Shown here piece after piece: positions 1-7,667 of a stretch of 64,000 nucleotides of DNA. The notes under the pieces were generated by a model. It saw only the letters and a list, made by a program, of their open reading frames with translations, was not told where the DNA came from and did no database searches. Numbering within the stretch: position 1 is the first letter of the stretch; each line of letters opens with the position of its first letter. This stretch comes from Streptomyces triticisoli (GTDB lineage Bacteria; Actinomycetota; Actinomycetes; Streptomycetales; Streptomycetaceae): NCBI RefSeq assembly GCF_003270085.1, contig NZ_QFDQ01000020.1, forward strand, positions 39,616 to 103,615, in the 5' to 3' direction. The position numbers were made by a program, and so were the translations under genes.

Positions 1-205
1 GCATCGGCTCCCGGTTGCCGCCGGAATCCAGATCCGGGACTGGCCAGTGTGCCGGTGGAAGAACTTGCTGAAGTGGGTGGGGCCGGGGAAGTCGAGCCGG
101 TCGGCGATACGGGCGACGACCTCGGCCGCAGCGTCTCGGCCACCCGCTTCACCGCGCCCGTCCCGCCCCTGATAGCCGCCCGTGTCCGCGTACTACCCCA
201 CCTGA
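1..205 (-). pseudogene. AraC-family regulator C-terminal remnant
   Basis: Read on the minus strand, about positions 175 to 40 encode RIADRLDFPGPTHFSKFFHR followed by HTGQS. This is the second helix-turn-helix of AraC/XylS regulators, where 'F..P.HFS..F....G.SP' is the signature. The frame is closed by a TAG near 205, has no credible start or ribosome site, and runs off the left edge. Only the tail of the DNA-binding domain is present, so this is a decayed fragment or the end of a degenerate gene continuing to the left. No other gene is visible in 1-394. Confidence 0.5.
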
Positions 206-394
206 AAGCCCGTCAGGACGAGCGTCATTTCAGCGTCAGGACTTCCAGGACGCCCCATCTGCAGACCAGGCAACAATCAGCCACCGCGCCGGAAAAGCCC
301 AGACCAGGGTCCATGGGGCCAAGCCATCACGCCTCGAACTGTTTCCACCGGGGAAGGACGTCGAATTCATCCCCCGCTTCCACAAAACCGCAGG

Positions 395-1750
395 TCAACG
401 ACCCTTCTCAGTAGGCTCAAGGATCGCGACGCACTCCACATGATGCGTCATCGGGAACAGGTCGAAGGCCCGCAGTGTCCGTACCCGGTAGCCGCCCTCG
501 CGGAAGTACGCCAGGTCGCGGGCGAGGGCCGCCGGGTCGCAGGCGACGTAGGCGATCCGGCGGGCGCCCAGGGACGACAGGTGGGCCACCGTCGTGCGGC
601 CCGCGCCCGCGCGGGGCGGGTCGAGGACGATCAGATCGACCTCGGTGATGCCGGTGCGCGGGAGGACGGACTCGACCTTGCCCTGTTCGATGCGGACGCG
701 GGGGAAGCCGGCGAGGTTGTGCCGGGCGTCCTCGACCGCGCGCTTGCCGGACTCGACCCCGAGGACCGCGCCCTTGTCGCCGACGCGGTCGGCCAGGGCT
801 CCGGCGAAGAGGCCGACGCCGCAGTAGAGGTCCAGAGCCATGTCGCCCTTGCGGGGAAGGAGGCCCTGCATGACCGCCGTGACCAGGGTCTCCGCCGCCA
901 TGGGGTGGACCTGCCAGAAGCCGCCGGCGCCGACGCGGTGGGTGCGGCCGTCGGCGCGTTCGCGGACGAAGGGGCGGCCGTGGACGCGGTGGACGCCGCC
1001 GGTCTTCTCGTCGACCCGGAGGACGGAGACCGGACGGTCCAGCTCGACCAGCGGGAGGCGGGCGCCGGGGCGCGGGGTCAGGATCACCTGGCGGTCCTGC
1101 GAGCCCGTCGCCGCTATCGCCTCGACCGACTCCATGCCGGTCCAGTCGCGTCGCTCGATGCCCAGTTCACTCACCCCGGGAGCCGCGATCATGCAGTGCT
1201 CGATCGGCTCGACCTCGTGCGAGCGGTGGCGGCGCAGGCCGGCCTTGCCCGTGGCCGGGTCGACCGCGTACTGCACGCGTGTGCGCCACTGCGGGACCTC
1301 GCCCGCGGGCAGCTTGTCGCCCTCGGCCGGCATCACCGTGCCGTCCCAGCCGGCCTCCTCGGGAGTGAGGCCCGCGAGCCGCTTCAGCTGCTCGGCGATC
1401 ACCTCGCCCTTGAGCCGCCGCTGGGCGCCCGGCTTGGCGTGCTGCCAGTCGCAGCCGCCGCAGCGGCCGGGGCCGGCGTAGGGGCAGGGGGCCTCGACGC
1501 GGTCCTTGGAGGCGTCGAGGATCCGTACCGCGTCCGCGCGCAGGAAACGGGCGCCCTCCTCGCCCTCCGTCACCCGCGCCACGACCCGCTCACCGGGCAG
1601 CGCGTGCCGTACGAACAGCACCTGGCCCTCGGAGGTGCGGGCGATGCAGTGGCCGCCGTGGGCGACGGGGCCGATCTCGACCTCGTACTCCTGTCCCACC
1701 AGCGCGCCCTTCTCCGGCCCCACCTGCGAGTTCTTCGGTTCTGCCTGCAT
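395..1750 (-). CDS. TRAM-domain class I SAM-dependent RNA uridine methyltransferase (RumA/TrmA family)
   Basis: This 451-aa protein probably makes 5-methyluridine in rRNA or tRNA. An N-terminal TRAM (OB-fold RNA-binding) domain fills about residues 15-75. An iron-sulfur type cysteine cluster CPYAGPGRCGGC lies near residue 88. The SAM-binding loop ALDLYCGVGLFAGAL, the DPPRAGAGR motif and the catalytic cysteine in YVACDP follow, in family order. I chose the ATG at 1750 because GGAG sits about 10 nt upstream; an in-frame start at 1792 would add 14 unconserved residues. It lies just downstream of the APC permease on the same strand, as Rv2689c/Rv2690c do in M. tuberculosis. Which RNA it modifies cannot be read from the sequence. 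Confidence 0.9.
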   Translation of the reverse strand: MQAEPKNSQVGPEKGALVGQEYEVEIGPVAHGGHCIARTSEGQVLFVRHALPGERVVARVTEGEEGARFLRADAVRILDASKDRVEAPCPYAGPGRCGGCDWQHAKPGAQRRLKGEVIAEQLKRLAGLTPEEAGWDGTVMPAEGDKLPAGEVPQWRTRVQYAVDPATGKAGLRRHRSHEVEPIEHCMIAAPGVSELGIERRDWTGMESVEAIAATGSQDRQVILTPRPGARLPLVELDRPVSVLRVDEKTGGVHRVHGRPFVRERADGRTHRVGAGGFWQVHPMAAETLVTAVMQGLLPRKGDMALDLYCGVGLFAGALADRVGDKGAVLGVESGKRAVEDARHNLAGFPRVRIEQGKVESVLPRTGITEVDLIVLDPPRAGAGRTTVAHLSSLGARRIAYVACDPAALARDLAYFREGGYRVRTLRAFDLFPMTHHVECVAILEPTEKGR

Positions 1751-1820
1751 GGTGGGGTGACTCCAGATCCAGAAAGGGGAACGGCCGGACAACAGCCCAC
1801 CAGTCTACGTGAGAGCTCCG

Positions 1821-3890
1821 TCAGCGCTTCGCCGCCGGTGGCTCCTTCGACTCCTTCGCCTCCTTCGCCCGGTCCTGGGCCGGGCCCCGCCGTACCGCAC
1901 CCGGCGCGTTCCACTCCTGGCGCCTGCGGGCGCGCAGCTTGGCGGCCTCGGAGGAGGCGAGCTGGTAGGGCACCGAGGTCACCATCACGCCCGGCGTGAA
2001 CAGCAGCCGGCCCTTCAGGCGCAGCGCGCTCTGGTTGTGCAGCAGGTGCTCGTACCAGTGGCCGACGACGTACTCGGGGATGATCACCGAGACGGCGTCC
2101 CGCGGGGACTCCTTGCGCAGGCTCTTGACGTACTCGATGACCGGCCGGGTGACCTCGCGGTAGGGCGAGTCGAGCACCTTCAGGGGTACGTCGATGTTGC
2201 GCTGCTCCCACTCCTCGCGCAGCGCCCTGCTCTCGGCCGGGTCGACGTTGACGGTGAGCGCCTCCAGGGTGTCCGAGCGCATCAGCTTGGCGTAGGCCAG
2301 TGCGCGCAGGGCGGGGCGGTGGATCTTGGAGACGAGGACGACGGAGTGGACGCGGGAGGGACGGACCACGTCGTCGCTCGGGCCCTCGGGGGCGGCGATC
2401 TCCTCGGAGACACGGTCGTAGTGCCTGCGGATCGCGGTCATCGTCACGAAGAAGAGGCACATGCCGAGCACGGCCACCCAGGCGCCGTGCATGAACTTGG
2501 TGACGAGGACGACGACCAGCACCAGGCCGGTGAGGAAGGCGCCGAAGGTGTTGATGGCGCGGGAGCGGATCATGTGGCGGCGCCTGGCCGCGTCCCGCTC
2601 GGTGGCCAGGTGCCGGTTCCAGTGCCTGACCATGCCGATCTGGCTGAGGGTGAAGGACACGAACACGCCGACGATGTACAGCTGGATCAGCCGGGTCGTG
2701 TCGGCGCCGTAGACGACGACCAGCAGCGCGGCGGCGCCCGCGAGCAGCACGATGCCGTTGGAGAAGGCGAGGCGGTCGCCGCGGGTGTGCAGCTGGCGGG
2801 GCAGGTAGCGGTCCTGGGCGAGGATCGAGCCGAGCACCGGGAAGCCGTTGTAGGCGGTGTTCGCCGCGAGGAAGAGGACCAGGGCCGTGGCCGCGGCGAG
2901 TACGACGAACAGGAAGCTGTTCCGGCCGAACACCGCCTCGGCGACCTGGGAGATCACCGGGTCCTGGACGTAGTCCGGGCCGACCGGGACGCCCTTGTGG
3001 AGCAGGTCGGTGGCCGGGGTCTCGGCCATACGGACCTTGGTCGACATGGCGAGGGTGATGATGCCGCAGAACATCGTCACGGCCAGCAGGCCCATCATCG
3101 CCAGCGTGTTCGCCGCGTTCCTCGACTTGGGCCTGCGGAAGGCCGGCACGCCGTTGGAGATCGCCTCGACTCCGGTGAGCGCGGCACAGCCGGAGGAGAA
3201 GGCGCGCAGCAGCAGGAAGACGAGGGCGAAGCCGGCGAGTCCCTGCTGCTCGGCCTTGATCTCGAAGTCGGCCGTCGGCGCCCGCATGGTGTCGCCGAGC
3301 ACCAGTCCGCGGAAAGCGCCCCAGGCGAACATGAGGAATACGCCCGTGACGAAGACGTACGTCGGGACGGCGAAGAGCTTGCCCGACTCCCTCACTCCGC
3401 GCAGGTTCATCAGCGTCAGCAGCACGATCACGGCGACCGCGCAGAGCACCTTGTGCTCGACGACGAAGGGGATCGCGGAGCCCAGGTTCTCGATGCCGGA
3501 GGAGATGGAGACCGCGACGGTCATGACGTAGTCGACCAGGAGCGCGCTGGCGACCGTCAGACCCGCCTTGGGGCCCAGGTTGGTGCCGGTCACCTCGTAG
3601 TCGCCGCCGCCGCTCGGGTAGGCGTGCACGTTCTGCCGGTAGGAGGCGACCACGGTGAACAGCAGCACGGCGACCGCGACCGCGATCCAGGGGCTGAAGT
3701 GGTACGCCGACAGGCCCGCGATGGACAGGACCAGCAGGACCTCCCCCGGCGCGTACGCCACGGAGGACAGCGGGTCGGAGGCGAAGACGGGGAGTGCGAT
3801 CCGCTTCGGCAGAAGCGTCTCGCTCAGCCGGTCACTGCGCAGTGCGCGCCCGATCAGAATGCGTTTGGGCACGTCGGTCAGTTTGGACAC
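1821..3890 (-). CDS. KimA-like APC-superfamily permease, probable potassium importer
   Basis: About 689 aa: roughly 12 membrane segments (residues 30-460) followed by a hydrophilic cytoplasmic domain of about 220 residues. The N-terminal pattern RILIGRALRSDRL...ASDPLSSVAYAPGE resembles B. subtilis KimA (YdaO), a high-affinity K+ importer inhibited by c-di-AMP. Older annotation calls such proteins amino-acid permeases. The GTG at 3890 starts VSKLTDVPKRI; longer frames to 3986 give unconserved residues. It is divergent from two TrkA/RCK proteins, which supports a potassium role. Family membership is clear. The K+ substrate is inferred from similarity and context. Confidence 0.8.
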   Translation of the reverse strand: MSKLTDVPKRILIGRALRSDRLSETLLPKRIALPVFASDPLSSVAYAPGEVLLVLSIAGLSAYHFSPWIAVAVAVLLFTVVASYRQNVHAYPSGGGDYEVTGTNLGPKAGLTVASALLVDYVMTVAVSISSGIENLGSAIPFVVEHKVLCAVAVIVLLTLMNLRGVRESGKLFAVPTYVFVTGVFLMFAWGAFRGLVLGDTMRAPTADFEIKAEQQGLAGFALVFLLLRAFSSGCAALTGVEAISNGVPAFRRPKSRNAANTLAMMGLLAVTMFCGIITLAMSTKVRMAETPATDLLHKGVPVGPDYVQDPVISQVAEAVFGRNSFLFVVLAAATALVLFLAANTAYNGFPVLGSILAQDRYLPRQLHTRGDRLAFSNGIVLLAGAAALLVVVYGADTTRLIQLYIVGVFVSFTLSQIGMVRHWNRHLATERDAARRRHMIRSRAINTFGAFLTGLVLVVVLVTKFMHGAWVAVLGMCLFFVTMTAIRRHYDRVSEEIAAPEGPSDDVVRPSRVHSVVLVSKIHRPALRALAYAKLMRSDTLEALTVNVDPAESRALREEWEQRNIDVPLKVLDSPYREVTRPVIEYVKSLRKESPRDAVSVIIPEYVVGHWYEHLLHNQSALRLKGRLLFTPGVMVTSVPYQLASSEAAKLRARRRQEWNAPGAVRRGPAQDRAKEAKESKEPPAAKR

Positions 3891-4086
3891 AACAGAGGAT
3901 CGTAAGCCTTCCGGCCCCCGATGGCCCACCTTCCCCGTGCTCGAACGCGTTCGTGCGGGGGCACCCCTGCCCGGGCTCTGCCTCACGGGTGAAATCCGGG
4001 GTTCAAGGCCCGGGGATCGGGCAGGCGGGAGGGTGCGCCGTGCCTAGATGTCCGGACCTCGTTCCTCGCCGAACCCCGGAGGTCCC

Positions 4087-4200
4087 ATGCCCCCGACCGC
4101 GGAGCTGATCGGTGCCGCCGCCGCGTTGCTCGGCCTCGGACTCCTGACCCTGTGCAGCGTGCGCAGCATCATCCGGCGCAGGCCGTTCGAGACCGAGTGA
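4087..4200 (+). CDS. Small single-span membrane peptide (37 aa)
   Basis: ATG at 4087 is preceded by a perfect GGAGG four bases upstream (4078-4082), and the frame ends in TGA at 4200. The peptide has one hydrophobic span (LIGAAAALLGLGLLTLC) and a short basic tail (RSIIRRRPFETE), so it should sit in the membrane with the basic end in the cytoplasm. It is too short for usual gene callers. It lies between the KimA-like permease and the RCK genes and reads toward the latter. A transporter accessory role like that of KdpF is only a guess; I do not recognise a family. Confidence 0.55.
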   Translation: MPPTAELIGAAAALLGLGLLTLCSVRSIIRRRPFETE

Positions 4201-4362
4201 CCAAGCGAGAGACCGGGTGAGAAGCCGGGTGGGAGACCGGGTGCCGGGAACCGCCCGGCACGCGGCAGGGGGTGCCCGCCCCGCACGGTGCGTGTGTAGC
4301 TTGTCCCCTGTCTGAGACCCTGATGGGGCTGAGCAGTGGCCATTGACACCGGAAGGACGGTC

Positions 4363-5034
4363 GTGCACATCGTCATCATGGGCTGCGGGCGAGTGGGCTC
4401 CGCTCTCGCCCAGACCCTGGAGCAACAGGGGCACACGGTCGCGGTGATCGACCGGGACCCCACCGCCTTCCGTCGGCTGGGCCCCGGGTTCGGCGGCCGC
4501 CGGGTCACCGGGATCGGCTTCGACCAGGACACGCTGCGCGAGGCGGGCGTCGAGGAGGCCGGTGCCTTCGCGGCCGTCTCCAGCGGCGACAACTCGAACA
4601 TCATCTCCGCGCGCGTGGCCCGCGAGATGTTCGGCGTGCAGAACGTCGTGGCCCGTATCTACGACCCCCGCCGCGCCGAGGTGTACCAGCGCCTGGGCAT
4701 CCCGACCGTGGCCACGGTCCGCTGGACGGCCGACCAGATGCTGCGCCGGCTGCTGCCCTCGGGCGCGGAGCCGCTGTGGCGCGACCCGACCGGAGGCGTC
4801 CAGCTCGCCGAGGTGCACGCCTCCACCAGGTGGGTGGGCCACAGGATCAGCCGGCTGCAGGAGGAGACGGGCGTCCGGGTGGCGTTCCTGACCCGCCTCG
4901 GCGAGGCCATCCTGCCGTCCTCGCAGACGGTGCTGCAGGAGGGCGACCTCGTGCACGTGATGATGCGGACGGACGACGTGGAGAAGGTCGAGGCGGCGTT
5001 CGCCGAGGGTCCCGAAGAGGAGGGCGGTCACTGA
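4363..5034 (+). CDS. TrkA-type RCK potassium-uptake regulatory protein (CeoB-like)
   Basis: A 223-aa cytoplasmic protein: an N-terminal RCK_N Rossmann fold (IVIMGCGRVGSALAQTL at the start, acidic IDRD after beta-2) and a C-terminal RCK_C domain from about residue 140. These subunits bind nucleotides such as NAD(H) or ATP and gate K+ channels or transporters; in several Gram-positives RCK_C domains bind c-di-AMP. I chose GTG at 4363 because GGAAGG lies six bases upstream; the in-frame GTG at 4336 lacks such a site. The stop overlaps the start of the next gene (TGATG), so the two are co-translated. It matches M. tuberculosis ceoB in position. Confidence 0.88.
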   Translation: MHIVIMGCGRVGSALAQTLEQQGHTVAVIDRDPTAFRRLGPGFGGRRVTGIGFDQDTLREAGVEEAGAFAAVSSGDNSNIISARVAREMFGVQNVVARIYDPRRAEVYQRLGIPTVATVRWTADQMLRRLLPSGAEPLWRDPTGGVQLAEVHASTRWVGHRISRLQEETGVRVAFLTRLGEAILPSSQTVLQEGDLVHVMMRTDDVEKVEAAFAEGPEEEGGH

Positions 5035-5702
5035 TGAGGGTCGCCATTGCCGGTGCCGGCGCGGTCGGCCGCTCGATCGCGAGCGAGCTGCTGGAGAACG
5101 GCCACGAGGTCCTTCTGATCGACAAGGCGCCGACCGCGATCTCGGTCGAGCGCGTCCCGCAGGCGGAGTGGCTGCTCGCCGACGCCTGCGAGATCACCTC
5201 GCTGGACGAGGCGGCGCTGCAGCGCTGCAACGTGGTGATCGCCGCGACGGGTGACGACAAGGTGAACCTGGTCGTCTCCCTGCTGGCGAAGACGGAGTAC
5301 GGCGTGCCGCGGGTGGTGGCCCGCGTGAACAACCCGAAGAACGAGTGGCTGTTCAACGAGGCGTGGGGCGTGGACGTCTCCGTGTCCACCCCGCGTCTGA
5401 TGTCCGCGCTGGTGGAGGAGGCGGTCAGCGTGGGCGACCTGGTCCGTCTGCTGCGCTTCAGCCACGGCGACGCCAACCTGGTGGAGCTGACCCTGCCGGA
5501 GGAGTCGGCGCTGGCCGGCACCCAGGTCGGCGATGTCGAGTGGCCGGAGGACACCGCGCTGGTCACCATCATCCGGGGCGCCCGGGTGCTCACCCCGTCC
5601 GGGGAGGACTCCCTGGAGGTGGGTGACGAGCTGCTGTTCGTGGCCGCGCAGGCGCGTGAGGGGCAGCTGGAGGACCTGCTGTCGGTGCGCCGGAAGGACT
5701 GA
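5034..5702 (+). CDS. Second TrkA-type RCK potassium-uptake protein (CeoC-like)
   Basis: This 222-aa paralogue of the preceding gene starts at an ATG sharing one base with its stop codon. The nucleotide-binding loop is VAIAGAGAVGRSIASELL with a following LIDKAPT; the RCK_C domain occupies about residues 135-220. The tandem pair corresponds to ceoB-ceoC of mycobacteria, where the two are thought to form a hetero-oligomeric ring regulating K+ uptake. No TrkH/TrkG membrane subunit lies in the window, so the divergent KimA-like permease is the obvious candidate partner, by context only. A strong hairpin follows the stop. Confidence 0.88.
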   Translation: MRVAIAGAGAVGRSIASELLENGHEVLLIDKAPTAISVERVPQAEWLLADACEITSLDEAALQRCNVVIAATGDDKVNLVVSLLAKTEYGVPRVVARVNNPKNEWLFNEAWGVDVSVSTPRLMSALVEEAVSVGDLVRLLRFSHGDANLVELTLPEESALAGTQVGDVEWPEDTALVTIIRGARVLTPSGEDSLEVGDELLFVAAQAREGQLEDLLSVRRKD

Positions 5703-5722
5703 CGGGGCTGACGGGTGGACAG

Positions 5723-5762
5723 CGGTGAGGGGCGCCCGGAGGTCTCCGGGCGCCCCTCACCG
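5723..5762. terminator. Bidirectional hairpin terminator
   Basis: A perfect 18-bp stem (5723-5740 with 5745-5762) closed by a 4-nt loop sits between the end of the second RCK gene and the convergent DUF3159 gene. There is no long T run, as is usual in Streptomyces. Confidence 0.8.
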
Positions 5763-5777
5763 TCGTATGGGCGTTGC

Positions 5778-6539
5778 TCAGGCCTGACGGCGGTGGCGGC
5801 CGCCGGCCGGCGTGTCTCCGCGCTCCCGCGCGAGGGCCGCCTCGCGCTCCTCCTCGGCCTTCTCCTCCGCCTCCATCTCCGCGAACACGTCGATCGGAGG
5901 GGGCGCCTTCGCCAGGAAGACCCAGGTCAGCCAGACCGCCAGCAGGAACGGTGGGATCTTCAGCGTCACCAGGACCCAGCCGAGCTGCGTGGTGTCGGCC
6001 CACCAGTACAGCGGGAAGAGGATCGCGCACTTGGCGAGCAGGATCAGGCCCCAGGCCCAGCTGGCCTTGGCGTACGCCTTCTTGCGGCCCGGGTTGCGGG
6101 TCCGCCAGGAGAGGTTCTCCCGGAAGACCGGGCCGAGCATCAGGCCGATCAGCGGCACGCCGGCGAGGGTGGTGATGATGTACGCCAGTGCCAGGCCCAG
6201 CGTGTAGAGCATGCCCGGCAGGTAGAAGTCCTTGGCGTTGCCGGTCATCATCGCGAAGACCACGCCGAAGGCGACACCGAAGACACCGCTGAAGGCGTGC
6301 TTGACGGTGTCCCGCATCGCCAGCCGGACCACGACCAGCACCAGCGAGACGGCCAGGGCGGCGATCGCGGACCAGTGCAGGTTCTTGTTGATCGTGAAGA
6401 TGGTGACGAAGATGAGGCCGGGCAGCACCGTCTCGACCATGCCCCGGACCCCGCCGAACGCCTCGAACAGCGCGGCCTCCGTCACCGCCCGGGCATCGTC
6501 GGCCGTCGTTTCTTCGGTCGGCTTGTCGAGTGACGTCAC
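5778..6539 (-). CDS. DUF3159 integral membrane protein
   Basis: A 253-aa protein with about five hydrophobic spans (residues 35-200) and a charged, Glu-rich C-terminal tail (EMEAEEKAEEEREAALARE). It is the counterpart of M. tuberculosis Rv2693c and keeps the same place beside the ceoBC-like genes. GTG at 6539 is the start; the preceding OB-fold gene stops three bases before it, so the two form one transcript. The biochemical role is unknown. Its conserved place beside potassium genes suggests, but does not show, a link to ion or membrane homeostasis. Confidence 0.85.
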   Translation of the reverse strand: MTSLDKPTEETTADDARAVTEAALFEAFGGVRGMVETVLPGLIFVTIFTINKNLHWSAIAALAVSLVLVVVRLAMRDTVKHAFSGVFGVAFGVVFAMMTGNAKDFYLPGMLYTLGLALAYIITTLAGVPLIGLMLGPVFRENLSWRTRNPGRKKAYAKASWAWGLILLAKCAILFPLYWWADTTQLGWVLVTLKIPPFLLAVWLTWVFLAKAPPPIDVFAEMEAEEKAEEEREAALARERGDTPAGGRHRRQA

Positions 6540-6542
6540 CGG

Positions 6543-6941
6543 CTACTCCCGTCCGAGGGGTCGCAGTTCGTACTTGGGGTTGAAGAGCACCCGGCGGCCC
6601 CGGCTCATCGAGATCCGGCCCGATGCGATCAGCTTGCGCCCCGGTTCTATCCCGACGATGGAGCGCCTGCCGAGCCACACCACGTCCAGGGCGGCGGAAC
6701 CGTCGAACAGCTCGGCCTCCAGGGCCGGGACTCCGGCACGCGGACGCAGGGTGACCGTGCGCAACGTACCAGTCACCGTGACGATCTGCCGGTCGTGGCA
6801 GTCGCAGATCCGCGTACAGCCGGCGGTCTCGGTGTCCTCCCGCAGCTCCTCGGACTCCAGGTCCTCCCGCGACGAGGAGAGCCGGTCGAGCATGCGCCGG
6901 AACCGGCCCGCCGGCTTTTCGGAACCAGGAACAGCACTCAT
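6543..6941 (-). CDS. OB-fold nucleic-acid-binding domain protein
   Basis: A 132-aa protein. After a charged N-terminal 40 residues with a possible metal site (GCTRICDCHD), the region IVTVTGTLRTVTLRP...ALEAELFDGSAALDVVWLGRR has the strand pattern of an OB fold like that of RecG/lysyl-tRNA-synthetase-type anticodon-binding domains. It matches Rv2694c in position. ATG at 6941 is preferred over a GTG at 6965; neither has a good ribosome site. It is translated almost directly into the DUF3159 gene. Function unknown. Confidence 0.8.
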   Translation of the reverse strand: MSAVPGSEKPAGRFRRMLDRLSSSREDLESEELREDTETAGCTRICDCHDRQIVTVTGTLRTVTLRPRAGVPALEAELFDGSAALDVVWLGRRSIVGIEPGRKLIASGRISMSRGRRVLFNPKYELRPLGRE

Positions 6942-6983
6942 GTGTTGAAGCGTACCGGGGGGCACCGACGGTGCCGTAACGGC

Positions 6984-7667
6984 TCACTTCTCGAAGCGGT
7001 AGCCCATCCCCGGCTCGGTGACGAAGTGCTTGGGGTGCGAGGGGTCGGCCTCCAGCTTCCGGCGCAGCTGGGCCATGTACACGCGCAGGTAGTTCGTCTC
7101 CGTGCCGTACGACGGCCCCCACACCTCCTGCAGCAGCTGCTTCTGGCCGACCAGGCGGCCGGTGTTGCGCACCAGCACCTCCAGCAGGTGCCATTCGGTG
7201 GGGGTGAGCCGTACGTCCCTGCCGGCCCGGTGGACCTTCTTGGCGGCCAGGTCGACGGTGAAGTCCTCGGTCTCCACCAGCACGTCGTCCTCGCCGCCGC
7301 CGACCGGTTCGGCGCGGCGGACGGCGGCGCGCAGCCGGGCCAGCAGCTCGTCCATGCCGAAGGGTTTGGTGATGTAGTCGTCGGCGCCCGCGTCCAGTGC
7401 CTGGACCTTCTCGTCGGAGGAGTGCCGGGCCGACAGCACCAGGATCGGCACGCGGGTCCAGCCGCGCAGGCCCCTGATCACCTCGACGCCGTCCATGTCG
7501 GGCAGGCCCAGGTCGAGGACGACCGCGTCGGGGTGGCGGGAGGCGGCGAGGTCGAGGGCGCCGCGGCCGTCGGTGGCGGCGTCGACCTCGTACTTGCGTG
7601 CCTTGAGGTTGATCACGAGGGCGCGCACGATCTGCGGCTCGTCGTCGACCACCAGCACCCGCGTCAT
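6984..7667 (-). CDS. kdpE: KdpE response regulator
   Basis: A 227-aa OmpR/PhoB-type regulator. The receiver holds the acidic pair DDE at 8-10, phospho-acceptor Asp52 (VVLDLGLPDMDG), the switch Ser and the invariant Lys in ITKPFG. The winged helix ends in the typical HFVTEPGMGYRFEK. It overlaps the kinase gene upstream by four bases (ATGA). KdpE normally activates kdpFABC for high-affinity K+ uptake; no kdpFABC is present here, so it acts on a distant target. Confidence 0.93.
   Translation of the reverse strand: MTRVLVVDDEPQIVRALVINLKARKYEVDAATDGRGALDLAASRHPDAVVLDLGLPDMDGVEVIRGLRGWTRVPILVLSARHSSDEKVQALDAGADDYITKPFGMDELLARLRAAVRRAEPVGGGEDDVLVETEDFTVDLAAKKVHRAGRDVRLTPTEWHLLEVLVRNTGRLVGQKQLLQEVWGPSYGTETNYLRVYMAQLRRKLEADPSHPKHFVTEPGMGYRFEK

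Noticed and set aside
1809..3905. Long open frame antisense to the KimA-like permease
   Set aside because: Composition is Asp/His/Gln/Arg-rich without any domain; high GC makes antisense frames open, and the opposite strand has a clear protein family.
3891..4086. A ydaO-type riboswitch before the KimA-like gene
   Set aside because: I looked for the GGTGAATC and CAGCTAACC blocks in the leader on the minus strand; neither is there, unlike the M23 leader.
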